From Lysobacteraceae bacterium NML07-0707 (lineage in GTDB: Bacteria; Pseudomonadota; Gammaproteobacteria; Xanthomonadales; Xanthomonadaceae), in assembly GCA_002798295.1 (NCBI GenBank), contig NWQT01000010.1, forward strand, positions 1 to 55,762: a DNA stretch of 55,762 bases. Reading direction: 5' to 3'. Numbering within the stretch: the first letter of the stretch is position 1; every line of letters begins with the position of its first letter. The notes beneath the pieces were generated by a model. It was given only the letters and a program-made list of their open reading frames with translations, was not told where the DNA came from and ran no database searches. The translations under genes and the position numbers were made by a program. Below are positions 41,693 through 53,385 of the stretch, in pieces.

Positions 41693-41712
41693 ACGGCCAA
41701 GGCCGTCGCTTT
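41687..41712 (-). terminator. Terminator of the atp operon, interrupted by the IS element
   Basis: AAAGCGACGGCC (41687-41698) pairs with GGCCGTCGCTTT (41701-41712) just after the atpC stop. Read leftward the stem ends in T residues; the element inserted there, so only two T bases outside the stem remain before the IS end. Another copy of the A/T tract, with seven A bases, remains at 38302-38308. Confidence 0.8.
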
Positions 41713-41738
41713 GCGGACTGTATTTATAGCCAAAAACC

Positions 41739-42164
41739 TTAGTGCTTGAGGTTCTTGCGCAAGCGCTCCAACGCCTGCAGCTGCGCGGTGACTTCGGCCA
41801 GACGCTGCTGGGCTTCGGCAATTTCCACGGCTTCGCCACGGCCTGCCAGCACACGCTCGGCTTCTTCCTTGGCAGCGCGCACCTTAGCTTCGTCAATATC
41901 ATCGGCGCGGATAGCGGTGTCGGCCAGAATGGTGACCACTGTGGGCTGCACTTCCAGCATGCCGCCGGAGATGGCGAAATCCAGATGCTCACCGTTGGTC
42001 GTGGTCACGACCACTTTGCCGGGCTTCAAGCGGGTAATCAGCGGTGCATGCTTGGGGGCAATGCCGAGCTCACCCAGCTCACCGGTGGCGACCACCAAGG
42101 TGGCATCGCCGCTGTAGATTTCGGCTTCGGCGCTGACGATTTCGCAGCGGATTGTGTTGGCCAT
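41739..42164 (-). CDS. atpC: ATP synthase epsilon subunit
   Basis: Subunit epsilon links the gamma shaft to the c-ring and inhibits wasteful ATP hydrolysis. The 141-residue product has the N-terminal beta sandwich ([34 protein letters not shown], near residues 5-48) and the C-terminal helical hairpin rich in A, E and R (residues 88-140). It is the last gene of the atp operon, about 60 bp after atpD with a hairpin in the spacer. Confidence 0.95.
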   Translation of the reverse strand: MANTIRCEIVSAEAEIYSGDATLVVATGELGELGIAPKHAPLITRLKPGKVVVTTTNGEHLDFAISGGMLEVQPTVVTILADTAIRADDIDEAKVRAAKEEAERVLAGRGEAVEIAEAQQRLAEVTAQLQALERLRKNLKH

Positions 42165-42186
42165 TTTTGGACTCCTGCAAACAGGA

Positions 42187-42205
42187 CGCGGGCCTGATGC
42201 CCGCG
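42187..42205 (-). other. Hairpin in the atpD-atpC spacer
   Basis: CGCGGGC (42187-42193) pairs with GCCCGCG (42199-42205) around CTGAT. It is one of several spacer hairpins in this operon and has no T tract in the direction of transcription. Its role in mRNA stability is inferred. Confidence 0.7.
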
Positions 42206-42225
42206 CCCCAAATCAACCAAGGCGA

Positions 42226-44168
<1,943 letters not shown>

Positions 44169-44209
44169 AATATTTCCTTAAAGGAATTAGGGATTGTGTG
44201 GGGAGCTCA

Positions 44210-45076
44210 TCAAACTGCGGCAGCGCCACCGACGATTTCCGAGATTTCCTGGGTAATCGCGGCCTGACGTGCCTTGTTGTAAACCAGATTCAAGGTACCA
44301 ATCAGCTTGGTGGCGTTGTCGCTGGCGGCCTTCATCGCCACCATGCGCGCAGCGTGCTCGGAGGCGACATTTTCCATCACGGCCTGATACACCAGCGACT
44401 CGATATAGCGGGTCATCAGGTGCTCCAGCACGGTCTGCGCATCCGGCTCGTACAGATAATCCCAGCTATGCCGCGCCATTTGCGCCTCCGCCGGTGGCAG
44501 CGGCAGCAGCTGATCAAACGCCGCGCGCTGAGTCATGGTGTTGACGAAGTCGTTGTAGCACAGATAAACACGGTCAACTTGGCCGCTGTCATAGGCATCG
44601 AGCATCACCTTGATGACACCGACCAGCTGGTCAACATGCGGCGTATCGCCCAAGTGCGTGACCGAGGCCATCATGTTGACCTTGATGCGGCGGAAGAACA
44701 CCGAGGCCTTCTGGCCGATGGTCACGATGTCCACTTCCACACCCTGCTCGTTCCACTTGCGAAACTCGCCCAGCAGTTTGCGGAACAGGTTGTTGTTGAG
44801 GCCGCCGGCCAGGCCACGGTCGGAGGACACGATGACATAGCCCACGCGCTTGACCTGCTTGCGCTCCACCATCCACGGATGCACATAGTCGCTGCCATTG
44901 GCCTGTGCCACATGTCCAATCAGCTGCTTCATCGCCCGTGCATAGGGACGCGAGGCTTTCATGCGATCCTGAGCCTTGCGGATTTTCGAGGCCGAAACCA
45001 TTTCCAGCGCACGGGTCACCTTGCGGGTGTTCTGCACTGACTTGATTTTGGTTTTGATTTCGCGTCCGCCTGCCAT
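44210..45076 (-). CDS. atpG: ATP synthase gamma subunit
   Basis: The rotating shaft of F1. The 288-residue product begins [36 protein letters not shown], the conserved N-terminal helix, and closes with [28 protein letters not shown], the C-terminal helix of the coiled shaft. [15 protein letters not shown] near residue 80 is the usual central motif. Length is normal. It follows atpA across a spacer containing a hairpin. Confidence 0.96.
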   Translation of the reverse strand: MAGGREIKTKIKSVQNTRKVTRALEMVSASKIRKAQDRMKASRPYARAMKQLIGHVAQANGSDYVHPWMVERKQVKRVGYVIVSSDRGLAGGLNNNLFRKLLGEFRKWNEQGVEVDIVTIGQKASVFFRRIKVNMMASVTHLGDTPHVDQLVGVIKVMLDAYDSGQVDRVYLCYNDFVNTMTQRAAFDQLLPLPPAEAQMARHSWDYLYEPDAQTVLEHLMTRYIESLVYQAVMENVASEHAARMVAMKAASDNATKLIGTLNLVYNKARQAAITQEISEIVGGAAAV

Positions 45077-45105
45077 GTTCTACTCGCTGCGCTTGTCGTG
45101 GGAAA

Positions 45106-45130
45106 GGGCGAAGGTTGATAGCCTTCGCCC
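45106..45130 (-). other. Hairpin in the atpA-atpG spacer
   Basis: GGGCGAAGG (45106-45114) pairs with CCTTCGCCC (45122-45130) around TTGATAG. No T tract follows in the direction of transcription. Confidence 0.7.
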
Positions 45131-45138
45131 AGTTTCAA

Positions 45139-46689
45139 TTACCAGCTACCGGTCTTTTTGAAGTCTTCGATGCCTTGCTTGAAGGCCGACTCCAGCTCGT
45201 CATTCCAATCGCCGGTGCTGTCAATCTTGTTCATGACATCACCTAGGCTATTGGCAAAGTGTGCCAGGAGGCCTTCTTCAAAGGCGCCAATCTTGGCCAC
45301 CGGCACATCGTCCATATAGCCCTTGTCCACGGCATAGATGGACAGCGCCTGCTGCGCCACCGACATCGGCTGGTATTGCTTTTGCTTCATCAGCTCGGTC
45401 ACGCGCTGGCCGCGCTCAAGCTGCTTGCGGGTAGCATCGTCAAGGTCGGAAGCGAACTGGGCGAAGGCCGCCAGTTCACGGTACTGCGCCAGCGCGATAC
45501 GGATGCCGCCGGAGAGTTTTTTCATGATCTTGGTCTGTGCCGAGCCACCCACGCGCGACACCGAGATACCGGCGTTCACCGCCGGACGGATACCGGCATT
45601 GAACAGGTCGGTTTCCAGGAAGATCTGCCCGTCGGTAATCGAAATCACGTTGGTCGGCACGAAGGCGGAGACGTCACCGGCTTGGGTTTCGATGATCGGC
45701 AATGCGGTCAGCGAGCCGGTCTTGCCCTTGACGGCACCATTGGTGAACTTCTCGACATAGTCTTCGTTGACGCGCGCGGCGCGCTCCAAAAGGCGGCTGT
45801 GCAGATAGAACACGTCACCCGGGAAGGCTTCACGACCCGGCGGACGCTTCAGGAGCAGCGAAATCTGGCGATAGGCCACGGCCTGCTTGGACAGGTCATC
45901 GTAGATGATGAGTGCGTCTTCGCCACGGTCACGGAAGTATTCGCCCATGGTGCAGCCCGAATACGCGGCGATGTACTGCATCGCGGCCGATTCAGAAGCC
46001 GAGGCTGCAACCACGGTGGTGTAGGCCATGGCGCCGTTTTCTTCCAGCTTGCGCACGATGTTGGCGATGGTCGAGTTCTTCTGACCGATGGCCACATAGA
46101 TGCACTTAATGCCGGAGGACTTCTGGTTGATGATGGTATCCACCGCGATGGCGGTTTTACCGGTCTGACGGTCACCGATGATCAGCTCACGCTGGCCGCG
46201 ACCAATCGGAATCATGCTGTCGATGGCCTTGTATCCGGTCTGCACCGGCTGGCTGACCGACTTACGCCACACCACGCCCGGCGCGATGGCTTCCACCGGT
46301 GCGGAAGTGGCGGCATTGATCGGCCCCTTGCCGTCAATCGGCTCACCCAGGGCGTTGACCACACGGCCAAGCAGTTCCGGGCCGGTCGGCACTTCCAGAA
46401 TGCGGCCGGTGGTCTTGGCGACATCACCTTCGCGCAGGTGCTCATAGTCACCCAGCACCACGGCGCCCACCGAATCACGTTCCAGGTTCAGCGCAAGCGC
46501 GGTGGTATTGCCCGGCAGCTCGATCATTTCGCCCTGCATGGCGTCGGCAAGGCCATAGATGCGCACGATGCCGTCGGACACGCTGGTCACGGTGCCTTCG
46601 TTGCGGGATTCCGCGCCAAGTTTGACCTGCTCGATGCGGTTCTTGATCAGCTCACTGATTTCAGACGGGTTGAGCGTGGTGGTAGCCAT
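45139..46689 (-). CDS. atpA: ATP synthase alpha subunit
   Basis: The regulatory nucleotide-binding subunit of F1. The 516-residue protein starts [21 protein letters not shown], with Walker [16 protein letters not shown] near residue 169 and SIRVGGSAQ-type sequence ([19 protein letters not shown]) near residue 370. The ATG at 46689 gives the family length; the longer frame upstream has no family sequence. It is followed by atpG. Confidence 0.97.
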   Translation of the reverse strand: MATTTLNPSEISELIKNRIEQVKLGAESRNEGTVTSVSDGIVRIYGLADAMQGEMIELPGNTTALALNLERDSVGAVVLGDYEHLREGDVAKTTGRILEVPTGPELLGRVVNALGEPIDGKGPINAATSAPVEAIAPGVVWRKSVSQPVQTGYKAIDSMIPIGRGQRELIIGDRQTGKTAIAVDTIINQKSSGIKCIYVAIGQKNSTIANIVRKLEENGAMAYTTVVAASASESAAMQYIAAYSGCTMGEYFRDRGEDALIIYDDLSKQAVAYRQISLLLKRPPGREAFPGDVFYLHSRLLERAARVNEDYVEKFTNGAVKGKTGSLTALPIIETQAGDVSAFVPTNVISITDGQIFLETDLFNAGIRPAVNAGISVSRVGGSAQTKIMKKLSGGIRIALAQYRELAAFAQFASDLDDATRKQLERGQRVTELMKQKQYQPMSVAQQALSIYAVDKGYMDDVPVAKIGAFEEGLLAHFANSLGDVMNKIDSTGDWNDELESAFKQGIEDFKKTGSW

Positions 46690-46703
46690 TTTGGTTTCCT
46701 TCT

Positions 46704-46769
46704 CGTGGATGCATGCATCCACGGTTCAACAATGTTGGTTTAGCTGCTGCCGCAGCCGCGGCAGCAGCT
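46704..46769 (-). other. Two strong hairpins in the atpH-atpA spacer
   Basis: CGTGGATGCATGCATCCACG (46704-46723) is a perfect 20-base palindrome. Next to it AGCTGCTGCCGC (46742-46753) pairs with GCGGCAGCAGCT (46758-46769) as a 12-bp stem around AGCC. Neither has a T tract in the atp direction. They fill most of the 87-bp gap before atpA. Confidence 0.75.
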
Positions 46770-46776
46770 CGTGTTT

Positions 46777-47304
46777 TTATTGCGCCAGTGCGGCTTCAAG
46801 CCGTGCCAGTTTGCCCTTGACCGAGCCATCGATGACCAGCTCGCCGGTATCGATGATGGCGCCGCCAATCAGGGATTCATCCACTGCTGTTTCCACTTCG
46901 ACTTCGCGGCCAAAGCGGCGACGCAAAATCGCGGCCAGCTTCAGCACATCAATCTGCTCCATGGCAGAGGCCGAAGTAATCTTGGCGCGGATGACTTTCT
47001 GGTCTTCGGCGCGGTATTGCTCGAAAAGTCCTGCGATTTCCGGCAGCAGTTTCATCCGGCCATTTTCGGCCAGCAAACGGATGAAGGACTGCAAGGCCTC
47101 GGAGGCATTTTCCGGCGCCAGCAGCTTGACTGCCTGGTCGCGGCCAAGACGCGGATCGCCCAGCAAACGGTCGATTTCCGGGTCAGCCGCCAGACGCGCC
47201 GTCAGGGCAAGCCCCTGCGACCAGACAGCAGCATCACCGGCTTCACGCGCCATCAGCCACGCAGCGCGTGCATAAGGACGGGCGAGGGTTGCGTTCTGGC
47301 TCAT
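46777..47304 (-). CDS. atpH: ATP synthase delta subunit
   Basis: Delta holds the stator to the top of F1. The 175-residue protein begins LARPYARAAWLMAREAGDAAVW near residue 7 and ends with VDESLIGGAIIDTGELVIDGSVKGKLARLEAAL, the conserved C-terminal signature. Length is usual. It follows atpF after three bases. Confidence 0.95.
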   Translation of the reverse strand: MSQNATLARPYARAAWLMAREAGDAAVWSQGLALTARLAADPEIDRLLGDPRLGRDQAVKLLAPENASEALQSFIRLLAENGRMKLLPEIAGLFEQYRAEDQKVIRAKITSASAMEQIDVLKLAAILRRRFGREVEVETAVDESLIGGAIIDTGELVIDGSVKGKLARLEAALAQ

Positions 47305-47307
47305 GGT

Positions 47308-47778
47308 TTAGATCTCGGCCGCCAATTCTTCCAGCAGTGCCTTGTGCACGTCTGCATTGATTTCGCGGCGAATCAGTTTCTCGGCGCCAGCCACGGCCAG
47401 CACAGACACTTGACGACGCAGATCTTCGCGAGCGCGGTTGGCGCTGGCAGCAATATCGGCCTCAATCATCGCCTTCTGGCGCGTGCCTTCTTCAATGGCT
47501 TCGAGCTTGGCAGCCTCGACAATCTGATTGGCGCGCTGATGTGCCTGCTCAATGATTTCGTTGGCCTTGGCACGGGCAGCCTTCAGCTCTTCATTGGCCT
47601 TGGCTTCGGCCTCGGCAAGGGCTTTCTGGCTGTTGTCGGCAGCGGCCAAACCTTCGGCAATCTTCTTTTGACGCTCCTCGATGGCTGCCAGCAGCGGCGG
47701 CCAAATCTTGGTCGCAATCAAGAGAATCAGCCCGGCAAAGGCGATGGCTTGCGCGATAAGCGTTAGGTTGATGTTCAT
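47308..47778 (-). CDS. atpF: ATP synthase b subunit
   Basis: The peripheral stalk. The 156-residue protein has one N-terminal membrane helix ([20 protein letters not shown], residues 1-22) and a long charged coiled coil to the end, normal for b. It ends three bases before atpH. Confidence 0.95.
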   Translation of the reverse strand: MNINLTLIAQAIAFAGLILLIATKIWPPLLAAIEERQKKIAEGLAAADNSQKALAEAEAKANEELKAARAKANEIIEQAHQRANQIVEAAKLEAIEEGTRQKAMIEADIAASANRAREDLRRQVSVLAVAGAEKLIRREINADVHKALLEELAAEI

Positions 47779-47827
47779 TTCCGTATCCCGGCGTTGACTT
47801 CAGTTTGCCCGCAATCGGGCGCTTTCA

Positions 47828-47855
47828 GGATGCAGCCACGCAAGCGACTGCATCC
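47828..47855 (-). other. Hairpin in the atpE-atpF spacer
   Basis: GGATGCAG (47828-47835) pairs with CTGCATCC (47848-47855) around a 12-base loop. It lies just after atpE, where reduced downstream expression or protection of the atpE message would fit the high c-subunit copy number. Confidence 0.65.
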
Positions 47856-47866
47856 TCAAACGGAAA

Positions 47867-48169
<303 letters not shown>

Positions 48170-48207
48170 TTACGAAAGGGAAAGAAACTTAAAGGGTGAA
48201 GCAAAAA

Positions 48208-49011
48208 TCAGTGAGCGTCTTCAACGAGGCTGAGGTAAACAATCGACAGCATCATGAAGATGAAGGCCTGCAGCGGAATCACCAGCAAGTGGAAAATCAT
48301 CCAGCCAAGGCCGAAGGCTGCGCCGCCGAGCATGCCGAGCAGACCAGCGCCGCCCAGCACCCAAATCAGCAGGAACACGATTTCGCCGCCGAACATGTTG
48401 CCGAACAGTCGCATCGCCAGGGAAATCGGCTTGGACAGCCATTCAACGATGTTGAGAATCAGGTTGAACGGCATCATCCACTTACCAAATGGCGCGGTGA
48501 GGAATTCCTTGGTGAAGCCGCCCACGCCCTTGGCGCGCAGCGAGAAGAAAATCATCAGCAGGAACACCGAAATGGACATGCCAAGCGTGGCGTTCACATC
48601 GGCGGTCGGCACCGGCTTCCAGTAATGCACGCCAAGAAGCTCCAGCGGCTTGGCGATGAAGTCGGCCGGAATCATCTTCAAAAGATTCATCAGAAGAATC
48701 CAGAAGAAGATGGTGATGGCGATGGGGGTGACCAGCTTGGACTTGCCGTGATAGGTGTCCTTGACCTGGTTGTGGACAAATTCCAGGCAGATTTCGACAA
48801 ACGCCTGCCATTTGCCAGGCACGCCTGCAGTAGCCTTGCGGGTCGCCAGCCAGAACAGGAACACCATGAACAGCCCCATCAGCACGGCGGTGATGAAGGT
48901 ATCCAGATGCAGGGTCATGAAGTCGCCTTCACCGACGCTTGCAACCAGATTCTGCAAGTGGTGCTGGATGTATGCGGTCGGCGTCAATGCGCCACCTTGT
49001 GCGGGAGCCAT
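48208..49011 (-). CDS. atpB: ATP synthase a subunit
   Basis: The proton channel subunit. The 267-residue membrane protein has five or six helices; WLSKPISLAMRLFGNMFGGEIV near residue 195 carries the essential arginine, and the ending LQAFIFMMLSIVYLSLVEDAH is conserved. The ATG at 49011 overlaps the atpI stop by one base; the longer open frame upstream has no family sequence. Confidence 0.96.
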   Translation of the reverse strand: MAPAQGGALTPTAYIQHHLQNLVASVGEGDFMTLHLDTFITAVLMGLFMVFLFWLATRKATAGVPGKWQAFVEICLEFVHNQVKDTYHGKSKLVTPIAITIFFWILLMNLLKMIPADFIAKPLELLGVHYWKPVPTADVNATLGMSISVFLLMIFFSLRAKGVGGFTKEFLTAPFGKWMMPFNLILNIVEWLSKPISLAMRLFGNMFGGEIVFLLIWVLGGAGLLGMLGGAAFGLGWMIFHLLVIPLQAFIFMMLSIVYLSLVEDAH

Positions 49012-49406
49012 CACGGGTTGGGATTCCTGACAGTTTTGAGCGTTACAAACACCACATGGGCAACAAGTGCGACCAGTACACCGGCCAGCAGAGCCAATGG
49101 CGGCATCTTCCAAGCCACCACCGCACCCGTCATCACCAGCAAGAACACGCTCCAGCGAATCAGGATGCCTGCAAACCAGCGCAGCAGCACGATATTGGCA
49201 GGGGCAACCCCTTCGACCAGTGCCACCCGCGAGGCCAGCGCATTACCCAGGGCAACGGCCAAACCGCCGATGAAAACACCGAGTGCGAAGCGCAAGCCTT
49301 GGGCAGCCAGAAAACCGGCGACCACGGCGGCCAGCACCACCACCAACATCTGCCGCAGGGCGGCCTGTCTCACCACCCGCTTGGATTGGGCGACTGGATC
49401 ATACAT
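49011..49406 (-). CDS. atpI: ATP synthase accessory protein AtpI
   Basis: The 131-residue membrane protein has four helices (near 20-40, 43-60, 76-95 and 100-122) and occupies the first place in the operon, where AtpI, a c-ring assembly aid, is found. GVFIGGLAVALGNALASRVAL near residue 44 fits the family. The ATG at 49406 follows AGGAAAG; upstream in-frame starts have no such site. The operon promoter should lie just upstream. Confidence 0.85.
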   Translation of the reverse strand: MYDPVAQSKRVVRQAALRQMLVVVLAAVVAGFLAAQGLRFALGVFIGGLAVALGNALASRVALVEGVAPANIVLLRWFAGILIRWSVFLLVMTGAVVAWKMPPLALLAGVLVALVAHVVFVTLKTVRNPNP

Positions 49407-49501
49407 GGGGCTTTCCTGCGTGCTGCTGAGAGCCAAAACCGGCTCGGTCAAGCGGCGAGAGTATAGCAGGCGTGAAAATGCCGAGACAAGTCAAAATCCG
49501 T

Positions 49502-50455
49502 TCAGCTTTCAATAACTTTGCATTCACCCAGGATGGCCTGGCGCATTTTCTGCTCCAGCTGCTGTTGCCGATAGCGCAGCAGGATGCGGGCATTGGCCGG
49601 ACGCGCGCCCAGTCCCTGCCAGTCCACCAGCGTCATGCCACGCGCTGCGCCGTGCAGTTCGACATGCAGGGCATGGCTTGCCGTTTCTGCCAGCTCCGGC
49701 TGCAAGGCATAGGCCATCGCCAGCGCATCGGCGCTATGCCAGTGCTCACCGCGCCCCTGTCTGGCCCAGGCACGAGTCTTGCGCGAGATGGCATCATAAA
49801 AGCGCGCCTGCGGGGTATCGGCCGCGCACCATTCATCCACTTGTGCATGGGCAATACCATGCGCCAGGGTTGCCTCCCAGTCGGCCACATCGAACTGCGC
49901 AAAGGCGCCAAATACGATATGTGCCGCTTCCGGGTCAAAGTACGCATTGAACTCGGCATACGGGGTGATATTGCCACGGCCATTGACCGCGCCGCTCATC
50001 ACTACCAGCCGTGCAATGCGCTCGGGCAATGTCGGGTCCAGCCGCAGCGCCAGTGCGATATTGGTCAAAGGCCCCAGCGCCACCAACAGCAAGCGTCCGG
50101 CATATTGGTGCGACAGACGAATGATGGCCTGCGCGGCGTGCTCGCTCTCGGCATGACGCGCAGCGGGCGCCAGCCCGACATCGCCAAAGCCATCTGCGCC
50201 ATGCACATCGGCCGCATCCGGCGATGGATGCAGGAGCGGCGTGGCGCAACCGGCAAATACCGGCACATCTTCGCGCCCCGCCACTTCGCACAGTTTCAGG
50301 GCATTGGCCACGGTATGTCCAAGACCGACATTGCCAGCGGTCACGGTCAGCCCCACGACCTGATGCTGCGCATCGGCAAAGGCCATCAGGATGGCGAGCG
50401 CATCATCCACGCCCGGGTCGGTATCAATCAGCAGAGGGATAGGGGTGTTGTTCAT
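49502..50455 (-). CDS. Inosine-uridine-type nucleoside hydrolase
   Basis: The 317-residue enzyme splits ribonucleosides into base and ribose for salvage. The calcium-binding motif DTDPGVDDALA lies near residue 11. VTAGNVGLGHT follows near residue 38 and LVALGPLTNIALAL near residue 123. MSGAVNGRGNITPYAEFNAYFDPEAA near residue 152 carries the ribose-binding Asn and Glu, and a conserved histidine-aspartate pair is in HWHSADALAMA near residue 240. Substrate range (inosine-uridine or pyrimidine) cannot be told. It follows the atpI gene on the same strand but with its own promoter region upstream. Confidence 0.92.
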   Translation of the reverse strand: MNNTPIPLLIDTDPGVDDALAILMAFADAQHQVVGLTVTAGNVGLGHTVANALKLCEVAGREDVPVFAGCATPLLHPSPDAADVHGADGFGDVGLAPAARHAESEHAAQAIIRLSHQYAGRLLLVALGPLTNIALALRLDPTLPERIARLVVMSGAVNGRGNITPYAEFNAYFDPEAAHIVFGAFAQFDVADWEATLAHGIAHAQVDEWCAADTPQARFYDAISRKTRAWARQGRGEHWHSADALAMAYALQPELAETASHALHVELHGAARGMTLVDWQGLGARPANARILLRYRQQQLEQKMRQAILGECKVIES

Positions 50456-50857
50456 TGGCAGTTGCTTGCACGCGCTTTAGTGATGCCGGCAAGCGTAGCA
50501 AAACGCAGGCCGCAGCTACTTTCTTACTGAAAACCCGTCATTCTGCGCAAGCCCAAGCGTAGTTACAGAATCTTCTGGGTACCGATGTTTACTCAACGCC
50601 GGGACTGCGCCCGGCAGCGCACCTACTTTCTTTGTTGGCAAAGAAACCAGCCCTGGATACCGCGCCCCGCCATGCGGGGTGCCCTGCGTTCCTCGCAACC
50701 AATGGCGGCAGGGCAAACTCGCATCGCTACGCGCTGCTCAAACAAAGCCCAGCCTTCTTCCATTGGTCGCTGCGCTACTCGGCGCGTCCGAACAGGGCGA
50801 AATAAAAGCAAAAGCCATTATTGGCATCACCCATAACGATGGCGGCAGACAACACTC
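50456..50857. other. Intergenic region with inverted repeats of a dispersed-repeat type
   Basis: No gene is seen in about 400 bp. TTTCTTTG (50627-50634) and CAAAGAAA (50639-50646) form an 8-bp stem around TTGG, and CCCCGC/GCGGGG (50665-50670 and 50674-50679) form a second stem. Stretches like CTACTTTCTTTG and CAAAGAAA occur in many copies in Xanthomonadaceae intergenic DNA, so this may be a dispersed palindromic repeat. Confidence 0.5.
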
Positions 50858-52969
50858 TCAAGCCGAGGCATAGCGCAGGGCGCTGCCAATCCAGCGGGCG
50901 ATGATGGCATCGGCGTTTTCCGGCGCATCGCGCAGCAATTGGCTGGCCAGCTGTTCCACTTGCGGCAGCAAATCGGCATCGCGCATCAGGTCGGCGATGC
51001 GCAATTGCGCAAGGCCGGTCTGGCGCACCCCCAGAAGCTCGCCAGGGCCGCGCAACTCCAGGTCTTTTTCGGCAATCAAAAAACCATCATTGCTGTGCCG
51101 CAGCATGTCCAGCCGCTGCCGTGCGATTTTGCCCAGCGGCGGCTGATACAGCAGCACGCAACTGGACTGCACGCTGCCACGCCCAACCCGGCCACGCAAC
51201 TGGTGCAGCTGCGCCAGACCAAGACGCTCGGCGTTTTCGATAATCATCAGCGAGGCATTGGGCACATCCACGCCGACTTCAATCACCGTGGTGGATACCA
51301 GAAGGTCGCTCTCGCCCTGTTTGAAGGCGGCCATCGCTGCCTGTTTTTCCTGCGGCTTCATGCGTCCGTGCACCAGCGCAATGCGCAGCTCCGGCATCGC
51401 CTGCTGGAGTTGCAGGAAGGTGGTTTCCGCCGCCTGCGCGTCAATCCGCACTTCGCTTTCTGACTGTTCCTCAATCAATGTGCACACCCAATACGCCTGG
51501 CGACCTTCGGCAATCGCCGCGCGGATGCGCGCTATCAATTCATCGCGGCGCGCATTGGAAATCACCACCGTCTGCACCGGCCTGCGCCCGGCGGGCAGCT
51601 CATCAATCACCGACACATCCAGATCGGCATAGGCCGACATCGCCAGCGTGCGCGGAATCGGGGTGGCAGTCATCACCAGCTGATGCGGCACAAGGCCACT
51701 GCCCTTGTCACGCAGTGCCAGCCGCTGTTGCACGCCAAAACGGTGCTGCTCGTCGATGATGGCCAGTGCCAGATCGGCAAACTCAACGCCTTCCTGCATC
51801 AGCGCATGGGTGCCGATGATGAGCTGCACTTCGCCCGTGGCGACTTCGGCCAGCACCTGCGCGCGCGCCTTGCCGGTGACTTTGCCCGCCAACCAACCGA
51901 TACGCACACCCAGCGGCTCCAGCCAGCCGCGCAAGCTGGCCAGATGCTGCTCGGCCAGCAATTCGGTCGGCGCCATCAGCGCGACCTGATGCCCGGCGTC
52001 TATCGCCCGCAATGCGGCCAGCGCCGCCACCACGGTTTTGCCCGAACCAACATCACCTTGCACCAGACGCAGCATCGGCACCGGCTTTTCAAGGTCGCGC
52101 TCGACCTCGGCCAATACCCGCGCCTGTGCGCCGGTCAACTGGAACGGCAAGGCCGCCAGCAATTGCTCAACACGCCCCGGCTTGCGCGGCAAAGCCGCCG
52201 CGGCATGACGCTGCATCGCCACGCGCTCGCGGCGCAACGACAGGTGATGCGCGAGCATTTCTTCCAGTGCCAAGCGGCGCTGCGCCGGATGCCGCCCGGA
52301 CTGCAAGGCGGCGACATCGGCATCGGCTGGCGGGTGATGCAAATACAGCAGCGCCTGCCGCAAACCCGGCAGCCCCATATCATGCGCAAAGCCGACGGGC
52401 AATAGCTCCAGCGCCGCATCCCCGGGCAGGCTGCGCAGCGCATGGCTGACGATTTTCCGCATCAGCGCCGCGCCGATACCGTCGATTTGCGGATATACCG
52501 GCTCCAGCAATTCATCCAGCGGCGCATCGCCATCGCCCAACACCCGGTAACTGGGGTGCGCCATTTCCAAACCCGCCTGCCCCGGACGCGGCACGCCATA
52601 GGCGCGCACCTTGCCGCCCTGCCGGAAGGCATCGGCCTGCTGTTTTCTGAAGTGGAAAAACTTGAGCGTCACGGTGCTGCCGCGCTCATCGCCCAGCAGC
52701 ACTTTCAGCATCGGCCGTGCGCGAAAGGCGGTATCCACCGCCAGCATCCGGCCTTCCACCTGTGCAGCTACACCGTTTCGCAGGGCGTGAATCGGGGTGA
52801 GGCGGGTGCGATCCTGATAATCGCGCGGTAGCCAGAACCACAGGTCTGACACACGGCCAAGGCCGTGGGCGGCCAGTTTTTCCGCGCTTTGCGGGCCTAT
52901 CCCCGGCAACGACGAGAGCGGCGCATGGCCGCCCTCAATCGCTGGCGCGGGTTTGGCCTTGCGGCTCAC
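50858..52969 (-). CDS. recG: ATP-dependent DNA helicase RecG
   Basis: RecG reverses stalled replication forks and branch-migrates recombination intermediates. The 703-residue protein has the wedge domain at the N-terminus (LPGIGPQSAEKLAAHGLGRVSDLWFWLPRDYQDRT, near residue 20) and a superfamily 2 helicase: Walker A GDVGSGKTVVAALAAL near residue 305, DEQHRFG near residue 410, TATPIPRTLA near residue 435, and QLRGRVGRGS near residue 590. It ends near the nucleoside hydrolase gene. The stop is three bases before the next gene in the operon order, ridA. Confidence 0.96.
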   Translation of the reverse strand: MSRKAKPAPAIEGGHAPLSSLPGIGPQSAEKLAAHGLGRVSDLWFWLPRDYQDRTRLTPIHALRNGVAAQVEGRMLAVDTAFRARPMLKVLLGDERGSTVTLKFFHFRKQQADAFRQGGKVRAYGVPRPGQAGLEMAHPSYRVLGDGDAPLDELLEPVYPQIDGIGAALMRKIVSHALRSLPGDAALELLPVGFAHDMGLPGLRQALLYLHHPPADADVAALQSGRHPAQRRLALEEMLAHHLSLRRERVAMQRHAAAALPRKPGRVEQLLAALPFQLTGAQARVLAEVERDLEKPVPMLRLVQGDVGSGKTVVAALAALRAIDAGHQVALMAPTELLAEQHLASLRGWLEPLGVRIGWLAGKVTGKARAQVLAEVATGEVQLIIGTHALMQEGVEFADLALAIIDEQHRFGVQQRLALRDKGSGLVPHQLVMTATPIPRTLAMSAYADLDVSVIDELPAGRRPVQTVVISNARRDELIARIRAAIAEGRQAYWVCTLIEEQSESEVRIDAQAAETTFLQLQQAMPELRIALVHGRMKPQEKQAAMAAFKQGESDLLVSTTVIEVGVDVPNASLMIIENAERLGLAQLHQLRGRVGRGSVQSSCVLLYQPPLGKIARQRLDMLRHSNDGFLIAEKDLELRGPGELLGVRQTGLAQLRIADLMRDADLLPQVEQLASQLLRDAPENADAIIARWIGSALRYASA

Positions 52970-52971
52970 GT

Positions 52972-53355
52972 TTAAGGCGTGACCAGAATGGCGTCCACTT
53001 CAAACAGCACGCCCTTGGGCAGCGCCGAGACTTCGATGGTGGAGCGCGCCGGGAACGGGGCGCTGAAGTATTCGGCCATCACCGCATTGACCTCGGCAAA
53101 CTGCGACAGGTCGGTGAGATAAAGCCCCAGGCGCTGGATATCGGCAAAGCTGCCACCTGCGGCCTCGCACACCGCCTTGAGGTTGTCAAAAGCACGACGC
53201 GCCTGCGCCTCAATGCCACCTGCCACCACTTCGCCCGTGGCCGGATCCAGCGGAATCTGGCCGGAGAGAAACACCATTGCGCCGGATTTCACTGCCTGTG
53301 AATACGGGCCGATGGCAGCGGGGGCAAGGTCGGTATGGATGGCATTGCGAGGCAT
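52972..53355 (-). CDS. ridA: RidA family 2-iminobutanoate/2-iminopropanoate deaminase
   Basis: RidA hydrolyses reactive imines released by threonine and serine dehydratases. The 127-residue protein has AAIGPYSQAV near residue 14, SGQIPLDPATGEVV near residue 31 with the usual Gly-Gln, and ARSTIEVSALPKGVLFEVDAI at the end, with the conserved Arg near residue 103. It lies between spoT and recG, with 30 and two bases of gap, as in relatives. Confidence 0.95.
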   Translation of the reverse strand: MPRNAIHTDLAPAAIGPYSQAVKSGAMVFLSGQIPLDPATGEVVAGGIEAQARRAFDNLKAVCEAAGGSFADIQRLGLYLTDLSQFAEVNAVMAEYFSAPFPARSTIEVSALPKGVLFEVDAILVTP

Positions 53356-53385
53356 GGGATAGCTCCGGTTGAAAACGCCATTGTC

